Assembly (NCBI GenBank): GCA_019279435.1
Contig: JAAALK010000085.1
Span: 1-64,000 of the forward strand
From: Zizania palustris
Taxonomy: Eukaryota > Streptophyta > Magnoliopsida > Poales > Poaceae
DNA length: 64,000 nucleotides
Direction of reading: 5' to 3'
Below, piece by piece: positions 11,213 to 22,340 of the stretch. A program made the position numbers and the translations under genes. The notes under the pieces were generated by a model. That model saw only the letters and a list, made by a program, of their open reading frames with translations, ran no database searches and was not told where the DNA came from. How positions within the stretch are numbered: the first letter of the stretch is position 1; every line of letters begins with the position of its first letter.

Positions 11213-12210
11213 GCCTTGCACAAGTATCTTTTGGCTGGTTTACTTTTTCCTACGCAGTGCAATCCACGACGCGCAGCTTTTGCGCCTGCTTCCCCAGTGC
11301 GGCAGCCGAGGCGCATGCAGCTCCTCCCGGTTGATTTTCGGTGCGGCTTGCTTCATCGCGGCACGAAGTTTAGGCGTTTTGACGCCTCGCTTGTTTTGTT
11401 TTCACGGCACAACGCAGTGCGCAGCGCGCAGCGCGAGGCGTGCAGCCTTTCTTTGGCGCTGTGTGCTGGTGTGCAGAGCGACAACTCTTCGGCGTACATA
11501 GCAGATACGCAACATGCGGGAGGCGGTGGCATGCGCATGGAGAAGACCTATTGCGGTGGTTGAAGTTGCAAGAAGCGTTACGTCCAGCAAAGAAACAACA
11601 GAAAAAATTAATGCACTTTAGTTTGTTAATTTCCTATCTTTCAGCTGGTTAATTAAATCATTTTTTATTTATTCTTAATTAGCCTATAAATCTGGTTAGA
11701 AATTTCGTAGTTAATTTTTATTTGTTAAAATCTTATTAATGCTCATATTTTATTCATTTAAGTATTTTTAGTCTGTTCGTATAAAAAGAAAAAAAAATTA
11801 TTAGTCGCAGTAATATTTTTATTCTAGATTTACGTGCAATATTTTAGGTTTATTACTGAATTAATTTGTGGATGATCCATGTTTTATTCATTTGATTAGT
11901 ATTTTATTTTAGACTGCAATGTGAATATTTATTGATATATTTAGGTATTTTTTCTTTATGTCATTAAATATTTTTTGAACACATTTTTATTTACTGTAGT
12001 TATTTTTATTTATTTTAGTTTAGTTTTAAATATCATTTTATTGAGGACACTGATCATTTTTAGGCTAGAGAACCTTAGTTTCTGTGATTTGCTTTGCTAC
12101 TGTTATTTGTTTGGCTAAGTGTGTTTGGGTGTTGGGATTAGGTTTTATTGATTTGTAAGAATTTTTAGGCACCCATTCACCCTTCTCTGGTCGCTACTTT
12201 CGGTCCTATA
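11213..12210 (+). repeat. Right part of the 5' LTR of copia element F
   Basis: This plus-strand segment ends CGGTCCTATA at 12210, directly before a tRNA-iMet primer site, so it is the R-U5 end of an LTR. Its left part is absent: E is inserted here in antisense, with GCCTT as the first bases on this side. The last 530 bp, AT-rich with TTAGAAATTTCGT and TAAAAAGAAAAA blocks, align with 17260-17740. The GC-rich first 400 bp (11213-11610) has no clear counterpart in the other LTR, so the middle of this LTR is variable. Confidence 0.8.
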
Positions 12211-12212
12211 AG

Positions 12213-12224
12213 TGGTATCAGAGC
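12213..12224 (+). promoter_or_regulatory. Primer binding site of copia element F
   Basis: TGGTATCAGAGC, complementary to the 3' end of initiator tRNA-Met, begins two bases after the LTR end at 12210. Confidence 0.9.
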
Positions 12225-12275
12225 AAGGTTAGGGTTTTTCTATACCTTAACCTGTTCTAAACCCAGGTACTGATC

Positions 12276-13955
12276 ATGACTTCCTCTGGTAAAATTCCGT
12301 CACTTGAAGCTTTTGGCTACACTTATTGGAAGACTCGCATGCGAGCCAATCTCATGAGCTAGAGCTCGGACATTTGGGATATTTGTGCTCACCCTACTTT
12401 TACTATACTTTCTGTTGCTGAGCGTGATTCTCCTGATATAATCGCCCATCATCAAAACAATAGCAAAGCGGTGAACATTTTATTCTCTGGTCTAGGTCCT
12501 AGTGAGTTTGAGCGTGTTAGCCATCTCGACACTGCTCAAGAGATCTAGGCTACCCTCCAGGCACACCATAAGGGGACATCTCAAGTCAAGGCTAGGCTCT
12601 ATCAGACCTACCGGCGTGAGTATGAAAATTTCTGACAAAAGCCGGGTAAGACTGTTGAGGCTTTGTTTGGTCGTTTCAAATGATCATTAATAAGCTTCGG
12701 GCCAACAAGGCCAATCGTGATCAGCTAGTCTCAGATCATGAACAGGCGCTCAAGGTTCTTCATACCTTGGACCCTAAGATCTGGGAGATCAAGGTTTCTT
12801 CTATTGTTGAGAGCCCTTCCTATGATACCTTGACTGTCCCGGAGCTTTTTAGTAAGCTCAAGGCCTCAGAGGTTGATATCCAGTTGAGATCAAATTTCAC
12901 TGGTTCTGGCTCAAAGACTCTGGCCCTTGCGACACCATCTGCTGATCCTACTGCATTGAGTTGTACTGCATTTTCTTTGATGTCTATCTCCGAGGATCAG
13001 CTTGATTCGCTAGGAGATGATGATCTGTGTTTGTTTAACAACCGGGTACGACGTGTCTATGATAAAGGAATGCTTAAAAGACACGACACAAAATCTGGAT
13101 GTTTTGAGTGTGGTGATCCAGGTCATTTCATCGCCGACTGCCCCAAGCGGAAGAGCTACAAGAAGGGAACCGGCGGTAACTCCTACGACTCTGGCAAGCA
13201 CGACAACTCTACTTTCACAAAGGGAAAGCCCAAGACAAGATTCTTTCGAAAGGCTCTGAAGGACTACAAGTGTGAGAACAAGAAGCGAGACAAGGCCTTC
13301 TTCACCGAGATGGAGAAATGCTACTCCAAGAGATATTTGTCTTCCTCCTCATCTTTGAGTTCAAGTGATGAAGAGTTCGTGATCAAGAAGGGGAAGGACA
13401 GGGATGATCCGACAGGCCTCTGCTTCATGGCCTTCAAGGACAAGCCGAAGAGTCGCTCGCGTCATAGCCAAAGACCATGCAAGTGCTTCTGTTCAATGGC
13501 TCTTGGGGATAAGGAAGAAAAGGGCTCCTCCGACAATTACGACGACGACGACGATGAAAAGGTATCTTCCTATGAACAAGAAGTTGTTAATTTACTAGAA
13601 GAGAATCGTCATGAGTTGAAGTATCGGGAGAAACTGCTTAGAGGGGCTAAAAAGAGGATAGATGAGCTTGAGAGTGAGCTTGCCATGGCAAATGGCAAGA
13701 TTGAGAGTCTGTCTTCTTCCCCTTGCTTGGGTGGTAGTAGTGAGTGCCCTAACTGTGAGGTGTTGTTGTGTGACCTAACGACTCTGAAGTCCAGGTACAC
13801 AGAGAGAGTAGATGAGAGAGACGCTATGGCCACTGAGCTTGAAAGCGCTTAGCTGGAGCTGAAAGATGATCATGCCACTATCGTCGTGCCTTGTGTAGAC
13901 TGCCCATCCCATTTAGCTAGTATAGCTGAGCTGAGAGCCAAGAGTGATGAGTAGT
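12276..13955 (+). pseudogene. Gag remnant of copia element F
   Basis: The start is the ATG at 12276 (MTSSGKI). In-frame stops near 12360, 12547 and 12633 and a one-base loss near 12677 break the capsid part. From 12680 a 390-codon frame is open and holds the zinc knuckle CFECGDPGHFIADC near 13100, a Ser-rich stretch, an acidic run and a coiled-coil tail, ending at TAG 13850. At 13955 the gag passes directly into an LTR, so the rest of gag and the 3' region seen in G are deleted. There is no trace of protease, integrase or RT. F is a non-autonomous element that would have depended on E-type enzymes. Confidence 0.85.
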
Positions 13956-15047
13956 TGAGAAACCATGTTGAAGAATATGGTTTTGATACTCCAGATATGA
14001 TGAGTGATTGTCAACAGAAGTCAAACGAAGAGAGATATGAAGACCTGCCGAGTCTGAGGCCGCGTGTGACTCAGGTACACGGGCAGCGAGCGACGGCCGG
14101 GCAGAGGAGCCGCGGAGTTGGCCTGGCCCAATCCGGGTACAGGGGCTAGGAGCGGCAGATGATCCACTGGTCTATTGACTGGGTTTGACTCAGGTACACG
14201 GGCGGTGAGCGATTGCCGGGCTGAGGAAGCTCCGTGGTCGGGTCGGCCCAATCCGGGTACCCGGTGCGAAGACGGTGGACGCTTTGCCAGTTTCGGCGCA
14301 AAACTAACAACCTATGGTTATTTTGTTTTTAGGGTATTAATATTGAGTTTTTAAGTTCAGGATATTTTTATTTGAGTCAGGTGATTTTTCTAAGAATATT
14401 TTAGTAATTTTCGGAATTTATTTTAGAGTCAGTTTAATTTACCCTAGGGGTAAATTAGTCTTTTCATGTATTAGGAGTCGCCTATAAATAGGCTCCTATC
14501 CCCCTGGGGATAGATGACTGTTTCTAATAGATTAATATACAGTCCACCGATTAGTTTTTTGATCTACAATTCTTTCGAGTTCGATCGGTTCCTCCGCCGA
14601 CTGAGTTTCTCTTCCCTCCGGCCGGCGCGTGCGCACCTTCTCTCCACGGCGACGCGAAGAAGAAATCTGCTACTGGGTCTGAATGACGTGTTCGAGGCAA
14701 CACTGACCGCAACAGTACACGGCGGGCCCCATGGTATTGCATGCTGATTATTTTTTTTACGGTGTAAGCTTTTTGCTGCAAAAACACTGTTCCGCGTGGA
14801 GCTAAAGGCAGTAGCTGCCACGCACGGCAGCTGAATGCGGCAGGAGACTTAGGCGCGGCAGCCAAGAGTGGGACCCACGACATAGGGGCGGCGTGTAGCA
14901 CCTATCCAGCGAGCTAACTGCCGCACGGCAGGCCCAGCAGGAAAAATGAGACGACAACTTTTCTAGCGCAAAGCAACAAGCAGCCGGTGGCATCCGGCCG
15001 GGTACCTTGTGCGCGGCGGCGACTTCAGCAACGGGACTCTCTGCGGC
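13956..15047 (+). repeat. Left part of the LTR shared by F and G
   Basis: It begins TGAGAAACCATG, the plus-strand counterpart of the E LTR start, and includes the 120-bp U3 repeats and a TATA box (CCTATAAATAGG at 14481-14492). It is cut at 15047 by an antisense LTR and resumes at 17172. GCGGC at 15043-15047 is the left target duplication of that insertion. The LTR serves as the 3' LTR of F and the 5' LTR of G, since a primer site and a second gag follow its right part. Confidence 0.85.
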
Positions 15048-17166
15048 TGTAGGACCAAAAGTAGCGACCAGAGGGGGGGTGAATGGGCGCCTAAAAATTC
15101 TTTCGAATCAATGGCCTGCTCCCAACACCCAATGCATCTCAAAAGGCTTAGCAGCTAAATGTAAATAGATCGCCAAAGTCTAAAAGTATCTAGCCTAGAA
15201 ACGACCGGTGTCCTAAACGAAGAAACACCAACACAGTGCTAATAGGCAGATAAACAAAGCATTTAAAACATGAGCAGATCAAGGTTTACAGAAACAGATC
15301 ATCACAGCAAACACTCTGAGTGCATGTTATCAAGAGATGAGAGGTTACTGTTCAAAGATGTCTCCTCATCGAAACTCGGCGAAGCCTGCTGTGTCGAACC
15401 GTGCAGTGTCGAAGCCTGCAGTGTCGAAGTCTGTAGTGTCGAAGGTAGTCGATCGAAATCTGCAACTTCGAAGCCTGTGAAAGTTGAGACGAAGTATGCT
15501 TCGAATTACTTTTGTCGAAGGCTGAAGTGAACGTGTCGAAGGTTGATGGAGTCTAGTCTAGTTCGGTGAAGATTGTAGCAAAGTGTGAAGCATGCTTCGG
15601 TGCGAAGTGCCTTGTGCAAAGTATGAAACTACCAAAGCCCACTTCGAAAAGCACACTTCGAAGCTATGAAGTTCAACACAAGAAAAAATCAACTTCAAAG
15701 AAAGCAGAGAAAAAATCGAAGCCTGTGACACAACCTCCGAAGTTAGATTGCTCGAGGAATGACTACCTGAGTAGTGATCTTCGAAACACAGATTAACTTC
15801 AAAATGGAGTACACTGGTGTTCTTTCACAAGCAAACGAAGCACAATAACACACTTCGAAACACAAACTTCGAAAAGATCAATCGAAGTACCAACTATGAA
15901 GTTGACTGAACGAAGTGCTCGAATCGGAGTACTACTTCGCAGACTTCGGAGCACAACAGAAATCAGTTGTTAAAGAACAGTGAGAAGCCTTGCAGCATAC
16001 TTCATTTGAGAAGCTAAACAAGTTCGAAGCCTGCTTCACAAAACAGAAGGACTTCGAACAAAGTATGGGGCTTCGCCAGAAACGTCGAGAAATGCGCCAG
16101 ATGCTTTCTTCTTGATCAAAACGCCTTGCCAGGAAAAAGTATCAATAGAAAAACTAGCTGCAGCCTATGAACAGAGTAGCCTGGCATTCAACAGTTCAGC
16201 AAGGACTAGATACTACTTGCTGCTACAGGAGCTAGCAAGAGAAACTAGTACTACTCAGACCAAGAACGCAAGCAACCAGAGAAACTATTCGCACAGAGAC
16301 AAAACCATGTAGGCACGCAAAACGATGCAGTAGATTAAATCGTGTTCACGAGAGACAACGACAGTGAGAATAAAAAAACTCACGGATTCAAGAGAAACAG
16401 ATGAATATCGTGGAGGCAGTGACGTGCACGAACACGAACAGGAACTCACACTGCTGGCGGCGCACACGGGAAGAAGAAGAGCAGGAAAAAGATGAACAAA
16501 GTGACCCAAATGTTTTGCTGGATTAAAGTGTATTACTGAATGGGTAACCCTAACCCTAGGGATTGGGGCCCTATTTATAGGCAGCCCAATAGCCTAGAAA
16601 TATTCCACAGACCCTTAGGGTTTTTACAGACACTGAAATAAAGGAAAAGACCAAACTTCTCTTAGGATATTTTTACAGACTCAACTGACTGACTTTGGGC
16701 CTAAGGACAAAATAGTAAACTCCTATTTACAGATGAATTATCCGGAAGCGGAGCATTCGTAGCGACTACGGCTTCACCTCTGAACAGTCCGATGCGAGAT
16801 CAGCGGTTGTCAGTTTTGCGCCGAAATTGACAAAGCGTCCACCGACTTTGCACCAGGTACCCGGATTGGGCCGGCCCGATTCCGCAGCTCTCTCAGTCTG
16901 GCAATCGCTTGCCGCTCGTGTACCTGAGTCAATCCTGGTCAACAGACCAGTGGATCCTCTGCTGCTCCTAGCCCATGTACCCAGATTGGGCTAGCCCGAC
17001 TTTGCGACCCCTCTGCCCGACCGTCGCTCGCTGCCCATGTACCTGAGTCACACGCGGCCCAGACACAGCAGATCTTCTTTCTCTTTTCAGTCCTCTTTGA
17101 CTACCGTTGACAATGACTCATCACATCTGGAGCCATGAGGCCCACGCTCTTCACCATGGCTCCTCA
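15048..17166 (-). repeat. Antisense solo LTR of the E family inside the F/G LTR
   Basis: This is a complete minus-strand LTR of 2119 bp. On the minus strand it begins TGAGGAGCCATGG (17166) and ends GGTCCTACA (15048). The 5-bp duplication GCGGC flanks it at 15043-15047 and 17167-17171, showing a genuine insertion later reduced to a solo LTR by recombination between its two LTRs. Its TATA box lies near 16570 on the minus strand and its U3 repeats near 16856-17100. The TTCGAA tract is present but weaker than in E. It differs from the E LTR throughout, so it came from an independent insertion. Confidence 0.92.
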
Positions 17167-17740
17167 GCGGCGCACGGCGACGATGACACAGGTAAGTATT
17201 TAATCTCCTATTTTTTAGTAGATCAGTTTTAGAGATAATCATCTATTAATCAATTAGCTGAAAATTTGTTTAGAAATTTCGTGGGTAATTTAATCTATCA
17301 AAATTTTTTAGTACTCGATTATTTTTATTTAAATAATTTTTTAATCTGCTCGTATAAAAAGAAAAATTTATTATTAGTCGCAGTACTATTTTCATTCTAG
17401 ATTTACATGAAATATTTTAGGTTTATTTCTAAATTAATTTTAGGATGATCCATGTTTTTACTCAATTGATTAGTATTTTATTTCTAGACTACAATATAAA
17501 TATCTCGTGATTTATCTAGGTGTTTTTATTTACTGCAGTATTTTTATTTAGTTTATCTTTAATATCAGTTAAATTAAGATATCGATCATTTTTAGTCTAG
17601 ACAACTTTAATTCCAGTAATTTACTTTGCTAATATTATTTGTCTGGTTAAGTTTGTTGGGTGTTGGGATTAGATCATAGTTTAGCAAGAAATTTTTAGGC
17701 ACCCATTCACCCCCCTCTGGTCGCTACTTTCGGTCCTACA
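17167..17740 (+). repeat. Right part of the LTR shared by F and G
   Basis: After the target duplication GCGGC (17167-17171) the interrupted plus-strand LTR resumes and runs to CGGTCCTACA at 17740, next to the primer site of G. It is AT-rich U5-like sequence similar to 11680-12210. A near-consensus splice donor (AGGTAAGT) occurs at about 17190, but nothing shows that it is used. Confidence 0.85.
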
Positions 17741-17742
17741 AG

Positions 17743-17754
17743 TGGTATCAGAGC
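17743..17754 (+). promoter_or_regulatory. Primer binding site of copia element G
   Basis: TGGTATCAGAGC follows the LTR end at 17740 by two bases and matches the 3' end of initiator tRNA-Met. The bases after it (GAGGTTAGGG) are the same as in E. Confidence 0.9.
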
Positions 17755-17805
17755 GAGGTTAGGGTTTTCTAATATCTTAACTGATTCTAAACCTAGGTAG
17801 TGACC

Positions 17806-19318
17806 ATGACGTCTTCTGGTAAAATCCCGTCCCTAGAAGCTTTTGGCTACACTTATTGGAAGACTCGTATGCGAGCATACCTTATGAGCGAGAGCTCGGA
17901 CATATGGGAGATTTGTGTTCATCCTACTTTTACCATAAGGACTATTGCTACGGATACTATTGCAGATATAGTTACACATCATCAAAATAATAGTAAATTG
18001 GTGAATATTTTATTTTCTGGTCTAGGTCGTAGTGAGTTTGAGCGTGTTAGCCATCTCACCACTGCTCGAGAGATCTGGGCTACCCTCCAGGCACACCATG
18101 AGGGGACAACTCAGGTCAAGGCTAGGCTCTACCAGACTTACCGGCGTGAGTATGAAAATTTCTCACAGAAGCCGGGTGAGACTGTTGAGGCTTTGTTTGG
18201 TTGTTTTCAATCGATCATTAACAAGCTTCGCATCAACAAGACCGAGCGTGATCAGCTAGTCTCGGATCATGAATAGGTGCTTAAGGTACTCCATACCTTG
18301 GACCCTAAGATCTAGGAGATCAAGGTTTCTTCTATTGTTGAGAGCGCGTCTTATGATACCTTGACCGTCGCAGAGCTTTTTAGTAAGCTCAAGGCCTCAT
18401 AGGTCGATATTCAGTTGAGATCAAATCTCACTGATTCTGGCTCCGAGAATCTGGCACTTGCGACACAGTCTATTGATCCTAATGCCATGAGTTGTACTGC
18501 CTTTTCTTTGATGTCTATCTCCGAGGAACAACTTGATACTCTAGGAGATGATGATCTGTGCTTGTTTAACAACCGGGTGTGACGTGTCTATGATAAGCAA
18601 ATGTTTAAGAGACACGACACAAAATCCGGATGCTCTGAGTGTGGTGACCCAGGTCATTTCATCGCCGATTGCACCAAGTAGAAGAATTACAAGAAGGGCA
18701 CCAACGGTAACTCCTACAATTCCGACAAGTATGACAACTCCACAAAGGGCAAGCCCAAGACAAGTTTTTTTTGAAAGGCTCTAAAGGATTATAGGCGTGA
18801 GAACAAGAAGCGAGACAAGACCTTCTTCGCCGAGATGGAGAAAAGATACTCCAAGAGATCCTCGTCTTCCTCCTCATCTTCATGTTTAAGTGATGAAGAG
18901 ATCATGATCAGGAAGGGGAAGGACAGAGACAATCTGGCGGGCCTCTGTTTCATGACCTTCAGGGACAAGCCAAAGAGTCGCTCACATCACAGCCGAAGAC
19001 TCCACAAGAGCTTCTGCTCAATGCCTCTTGGGGAGAAGAAAGAAAACGACTCCTCCGATGACTCCGACGACGACGATGAGAAGGCATCTTCCTATGAACA
19101 AGAAGTTGTTAATTTACTAGAACAGAACCGTCAGGAGTTGAAGTATCGGGAGAAACTACTTAGAGGGGCTAAGAAGAGGATAGATGAGCTTGAGAGTGAG
19201 CTTGCCATGGCGAATGGCAAGATTGAGAGTTTGTCTTCTTCCCCTTGCTTGGGTGATAGTGGTGAGTGCCCTAACTCTGAGGTGTTGTTGTGTGACCTGA
19301 CGACTCTTAAGTCCAGGT
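17806..19318 (+). pseudogene. Gag remnant of copia element G, 5' part
   Basis: The start is the ATG at 17806 (MTSSGKI). The capsid part is open to TAG at 18274, and further stops follow near 18313, 18400, 18581, 18678, 18774 and 18792. Most compare with F as C-to-T or G-to-A changes at former CGA, CAG, CGG or TGG codons, the pattern expected from methylated cytosine loss. The zinc knuckle has lost its first cysteine pair pattern (CSECGDPGH). The coiled-coil tail (18835-19318) is open until gypsy element A interrupts it at AAGTCCAGGT; the frame resumes at 38358. Confidence 0.85.
19314..19318 (+). other. Left target site duplication (CAGGT) of gypsy element A
   Basis: CAGGT precedes the A 5' LTR here and follows its 3' LTR at 38353-38357. 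The uninterrupted site in F (near 13791) reads CCAGGTACACAG, confirming a 5-bp duplication. Confidence 0.95.
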
Positions 19319-19801
19319 TGTAACACCCCAGAAATTAAAAAGGAATAAAATAAAAAGAAAATAATATTTAAATCATTTTTGGATTTATTTTCAAAAGGAA
19401 AAATCACCAAAGAGCCTAAATAAAGCCAAACAGGGAGAAATACTTAAAATCTGTACTTGAAAATTTTATGAGATGAACTAGAGATCAAAATATAATTTTA
19501 GGAATTTTTACAAATTTTTATCAACAGTGATTCAACCCTTAATCAAATAAATGAATTACTGGAATTATTTTAAATCAGAAATAAATTTTTAATCCTAATT
19601 GGGCCTCAACCCCGAAACCCCCTCCTAAAGCCTTTTAGGCCCAGCCCACCACTGCTCTCTCTCTGGCGAGCGGGCCCCGCCTGTCGGCGCTTTTCCCCGC
19701 CTCCCTCTCCCGCCCACGCCCGCTTGGTCCCACCAGTCAGCCCCCGCCGCGCCACTGACCGCCCGGACCCGCCGCTCGGCCCCTTTCCTTGTTCGTTCCC
19801 A

Positions 19802-19826
19802 CTGACAGGTGGAGCCCACCTGTCAG
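19802..19826. promoter_or_regulatory. Perfect inverted repeat in the A U3
   Basis: CTGACAGGTGG, three bases, then CCACCTGTCAG form a perfect 11-bp inverted repeat about 250 bp upstream of the TATA box. It is present in all four copies of this LTR. Similar inverted motifs occur in grass promoters, so a regulatory role is plausible but unproven. Confidence 0.55.
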
Positions 19827-20077
19827 ATTCGTCTTCTCCGATGGAAGGGGATCGCCCCCTTCCTTCCTCCCGGCGATCACTTTCGGTTCTCGCCGCCAGC
19901 CACCTCGATTCGCCCGATCCGACCACGGATCACCTTCCCTGGTCACCACCACACCCTTTCCATCCGTGGCCAACGCGGTTTCGCGAGAATGAAAGCTAAC
20001 CGAAGCCTATGGAATGAGATCGCCGGAGGGAGAGGGAAACCTTCGGTTTCCTTCCATTTAGACGCTGTCGACGACCC

Positions 20078-20084
20078 TATAAAA
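20078..20084 (+). promoter_or_regulatory. TATA box of the A LTR
   Basis: TATAAAA within CCCTATAAAAGCCC, followed about 30 bp later by a pyrimidine-rich likely start region. It is conserved in all four LTR copies (35817, 52560 and 61500 are the equivalents). It implies a U3 of about 0.8 kb and a very long R. Confidence 0.7.
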
Positions 20085-20569
20085 GCCCCTATGGTCGCCG
20101 CCCTCTACCCACACCGTAGCAGCCGAGCCCTAACGCACCAGAGCGCCGCCGCCCCGTTTTCGGGTTCCTCCTCTGTTTCGACTCCAGCGAGCTCTCGCCG
20201 TCGCCTCGGACTTCCTCCGTCCACGTCGTCGCCACCGTCGTGACCACCAGAGCCCGCCCGTCCTCGGCCACGACTCCGTTGGTCGAGAGGACCGCCGGAT
20301 CGCCTCGCCGCCGACGAACCCGAACGGTTCCTCCGCCCCTCTTCGACGCCGGTCGCCGTCCGCTCGCCGTCACCACCACCGCCGGTACGACCAAGTCCCC
20401 CTCTCATCACTGGTTCCATTTTTGGCCTTATCACAGTCGTCCAAGCCACGCCGTCGCCGGAATCCTTCGCCGTTGGACCGCCGGAGCCGAGAACGAAGGG
20501 GGTAACCACCCCTTTTGCTCGTGCCGTGCCGGACGGGTCCCTAGCCGTCCGATCCAGATCGGAGGGCTA

Positions 20570-20596
20570 GGATTAAATCCCTTCGGGATCTAATCC
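20570..20596. other. Hairpin-forming repeat in the A LTR
   Basis: GGATTAAATCCC and GGGATCTAATCC can pair over 12 bp with one mismatch around a 3-base loop. All four LTR copies keep it. Confidence 0.5.
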
Positions 20597-20804
20597 AGGC
20601 CCTCGGATCCAGTCAAACCGGTATTGTTTAATCTCGGCCGTAGATCATGACTTAAAACGCTGGAACGATCCCGTGCGTCCACGTATACCCCTTCGCCACG
20701 TTTTAATCTGGGCCGTTGAAACTCATTTAAAACCCCCACCTCGCATCTGGCCGCTGGATCCAGATCCAACGGTCCAGATCCGATCGGTCCACGCGCATAG
20801 TCAC

Positions 20805-20832
20805 GGGTTCACGGTGAACCCGGTTCACCGTG
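20805..20832. other. Two overlapping, mutually exclusive hairpins in the A LTR
   Basis: GGGTTCAC-G-GTGAACCC (20805-20821, 8-bp stem) overlaps CACGGTGAACC-C-GGTTCACCGTG (20810-20832, 11-bp stem). The middle arm can pair left or right but not both. All four LTR copies keep both alternatives. Confidence 0.5.
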
Positions 20833-21219
20833 GACCAGGGACTGTTTTCTGTTTAAATAAAATTCCAGAAAATTGTTTAAACTTCAAAAATTCATATCTT
20901 TGTCATTTTAACTCCAAATTTCACCATTCAAATTTTATTAGAACCAGAATATTATTCTCTACACATTAATGCCATAAAAACAGTATGTTTCTGTTACCCA
21001 AAATATTATTAATAAATAAATGAATAAAAATCCCTTAGGGTTAAAATTAATAATACAGAAAATAAATTGGGAAAAATTCTAAAATATTAAACTTTACTGT
21101 TTTGAACAAAACCTTGAAATATTAAAAATATTACTTCACATAATAAAACCTACAAATGTGTATGTTTAATATTTGGTGAATTTTATCTGTTTATTGAATG
21201 TATTGTTTATTTTCCGTAT

Positions 21220-21351
21220 CGAGAAGACTACGAGTTCGTCGAGGAGCAGGAGTTCTACCCCGAGGTTCCTCCATCCCCATTTGCTGAGCAAGGCAAGTCA
21301 TCGACCACCCCTGTGGAAACAGTTGATCATATTGAGCCCATGTGTCAATAA
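21220..21351 (+). other. Acidic coding-like island in the A LTR
   Basis: A 43-codon stretch followed by TAA reads as an acidic, Pro-rich peptide (core EDYEFVEEQEFYPEVPPSP) set in AT-rich flanks. Base composition changes sharply at its edges and it lacks its own ATG. AAG-GCAAGT inside it resembles a weak splice donor. A second short acidic island (PVYYEEDEGLE then TAG) lies at about 22368-22403, preceded by an acceptor-like ...ACAACATCAG. It is present in the other LTR copies, with a 2-bp loss in the C 3' LTR near 62760. It may be part of a spliced LTR transcript or a captured host exon. Confidence 0.35.
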
Positions 21352-22324
21352 ATTATCGCTATAACCCATAGGTTAATATTGCATTAGTCAAATATTCAAG
21401 CCTTACACTTATATTTATTAGATCCCTGTCCTTGTGTGCAAACCCAAGCCATGCTTATTGAGCCTTAACTCCTTGTCACTCTACTATAAAAATATTAGCT
21501 AGTGCCCAATGTACCGGCACACCTGCTATAGGTTAAAAAGAATGAGTCGTAGATAGCTGGATTTCTGTATATGAATTTCCCTGTTATTCTCGTCTCTGGA
21601 CTCTGTTGGAGTTGGCTAGGTTATAAGTATGGTGGGTTCCGGGTGCAAGCTCGGGCACTGGTTTGTCGCACCCGGGGCACTATAAGGACCGGTCTGCGGG
21701 ATCTGTTGCAAAGCACTTCCGTACCAACCACAAGTCTAATGGGTAAGTCCTAACTGGAAGTATGGAATACTCCGGCTTGATGCACCATAGAGGAGGGGGC
21801 AAGGGCTAGCCTGCGGGCGACTTGTACCGACGAGGCTCAAGGGGGGGTATGGCGGGGCTCCGATGCGTCGGGACACCATATGAAACCCATAAGAGGGTGC
21901 TATTGAGTCGGGGAGGACTATATGGAAGGTTTTGGCACGAGTTCCCGTGTGATGGGTCATCTCGTTACACTTCGGGGTAGGTGATGAGTGCGTGCCTTGT
22001 GGGTACAGTGGTACATCTCTGATCAGAGTAATTTAATCTTTTCGAAAAGCCGAGCCCACGGTCAAGGGCGGGTTGTGTGACTACTCGCAGTTAGCTTACA
22101 ATTGTTTGAATGTTCAAGTTATTCATGGCACGTAAGGACTGTTGAGCGAGGTGGGGTTGACTGTACCCCTCGAGTTAGAAGATGATGATACACATGCACA
22201 TGTTTACTTTTCCGTACTAATAAATTGCTCACATTTAAAGCTTTACAATTATGCTGCTTCCGCAAAATTAGCCACTACCTCCCTTGTTATTATCTTGCAT
22301 TATATTTGCATTCGGTGGCTTGCT

Positions 22325-22340
22325 GAGTACATCTGTACTC
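22325..22340. other. Short perfect hairpin in the A LTR
   Basis: GAGTACA and TGTACTC form a 7-bp stem with a 2-base loop just upstream of the second acidic island. It is conserved in all four LTR copies. Confidence 0.45.

Noticed and set aside
11181..11563. Overlapping plus-strand ORFs of 106 and 115 codons (also at 43658)
   Set aside because: They start inside the antisense LTR and run into the F LTR across an insertion junction; Cys/Ala/Arg-rich composition without recognisable domains.
9204..12210. A single 3-kb LTR with long terminal inverted repeats
   Set aside because: Primer sites flank both ends facing outward, and the solo LTR at 15048-17166 with GCGGC duplication shows that the inverted ends come from an antisense LTR inserted into a sense LTR.
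16545..16560. TAACCCTAACCCTAGGG as a telomere-type repeat
   Set aside because: Only two imperfect units inside an LTR, also present in the unit 2 copy; no array.
19606..20593. Several Arg/Gly/Pro-rich ORFs of 60-144 codons on both strands in the GC-rich part of the gypsy LTR (also at 35343, 52086 and 61026)
   Set aside because: Open frames are expected in this GC-rich sequence on both strands; frames break between LTR copies and no domain is recognisable.
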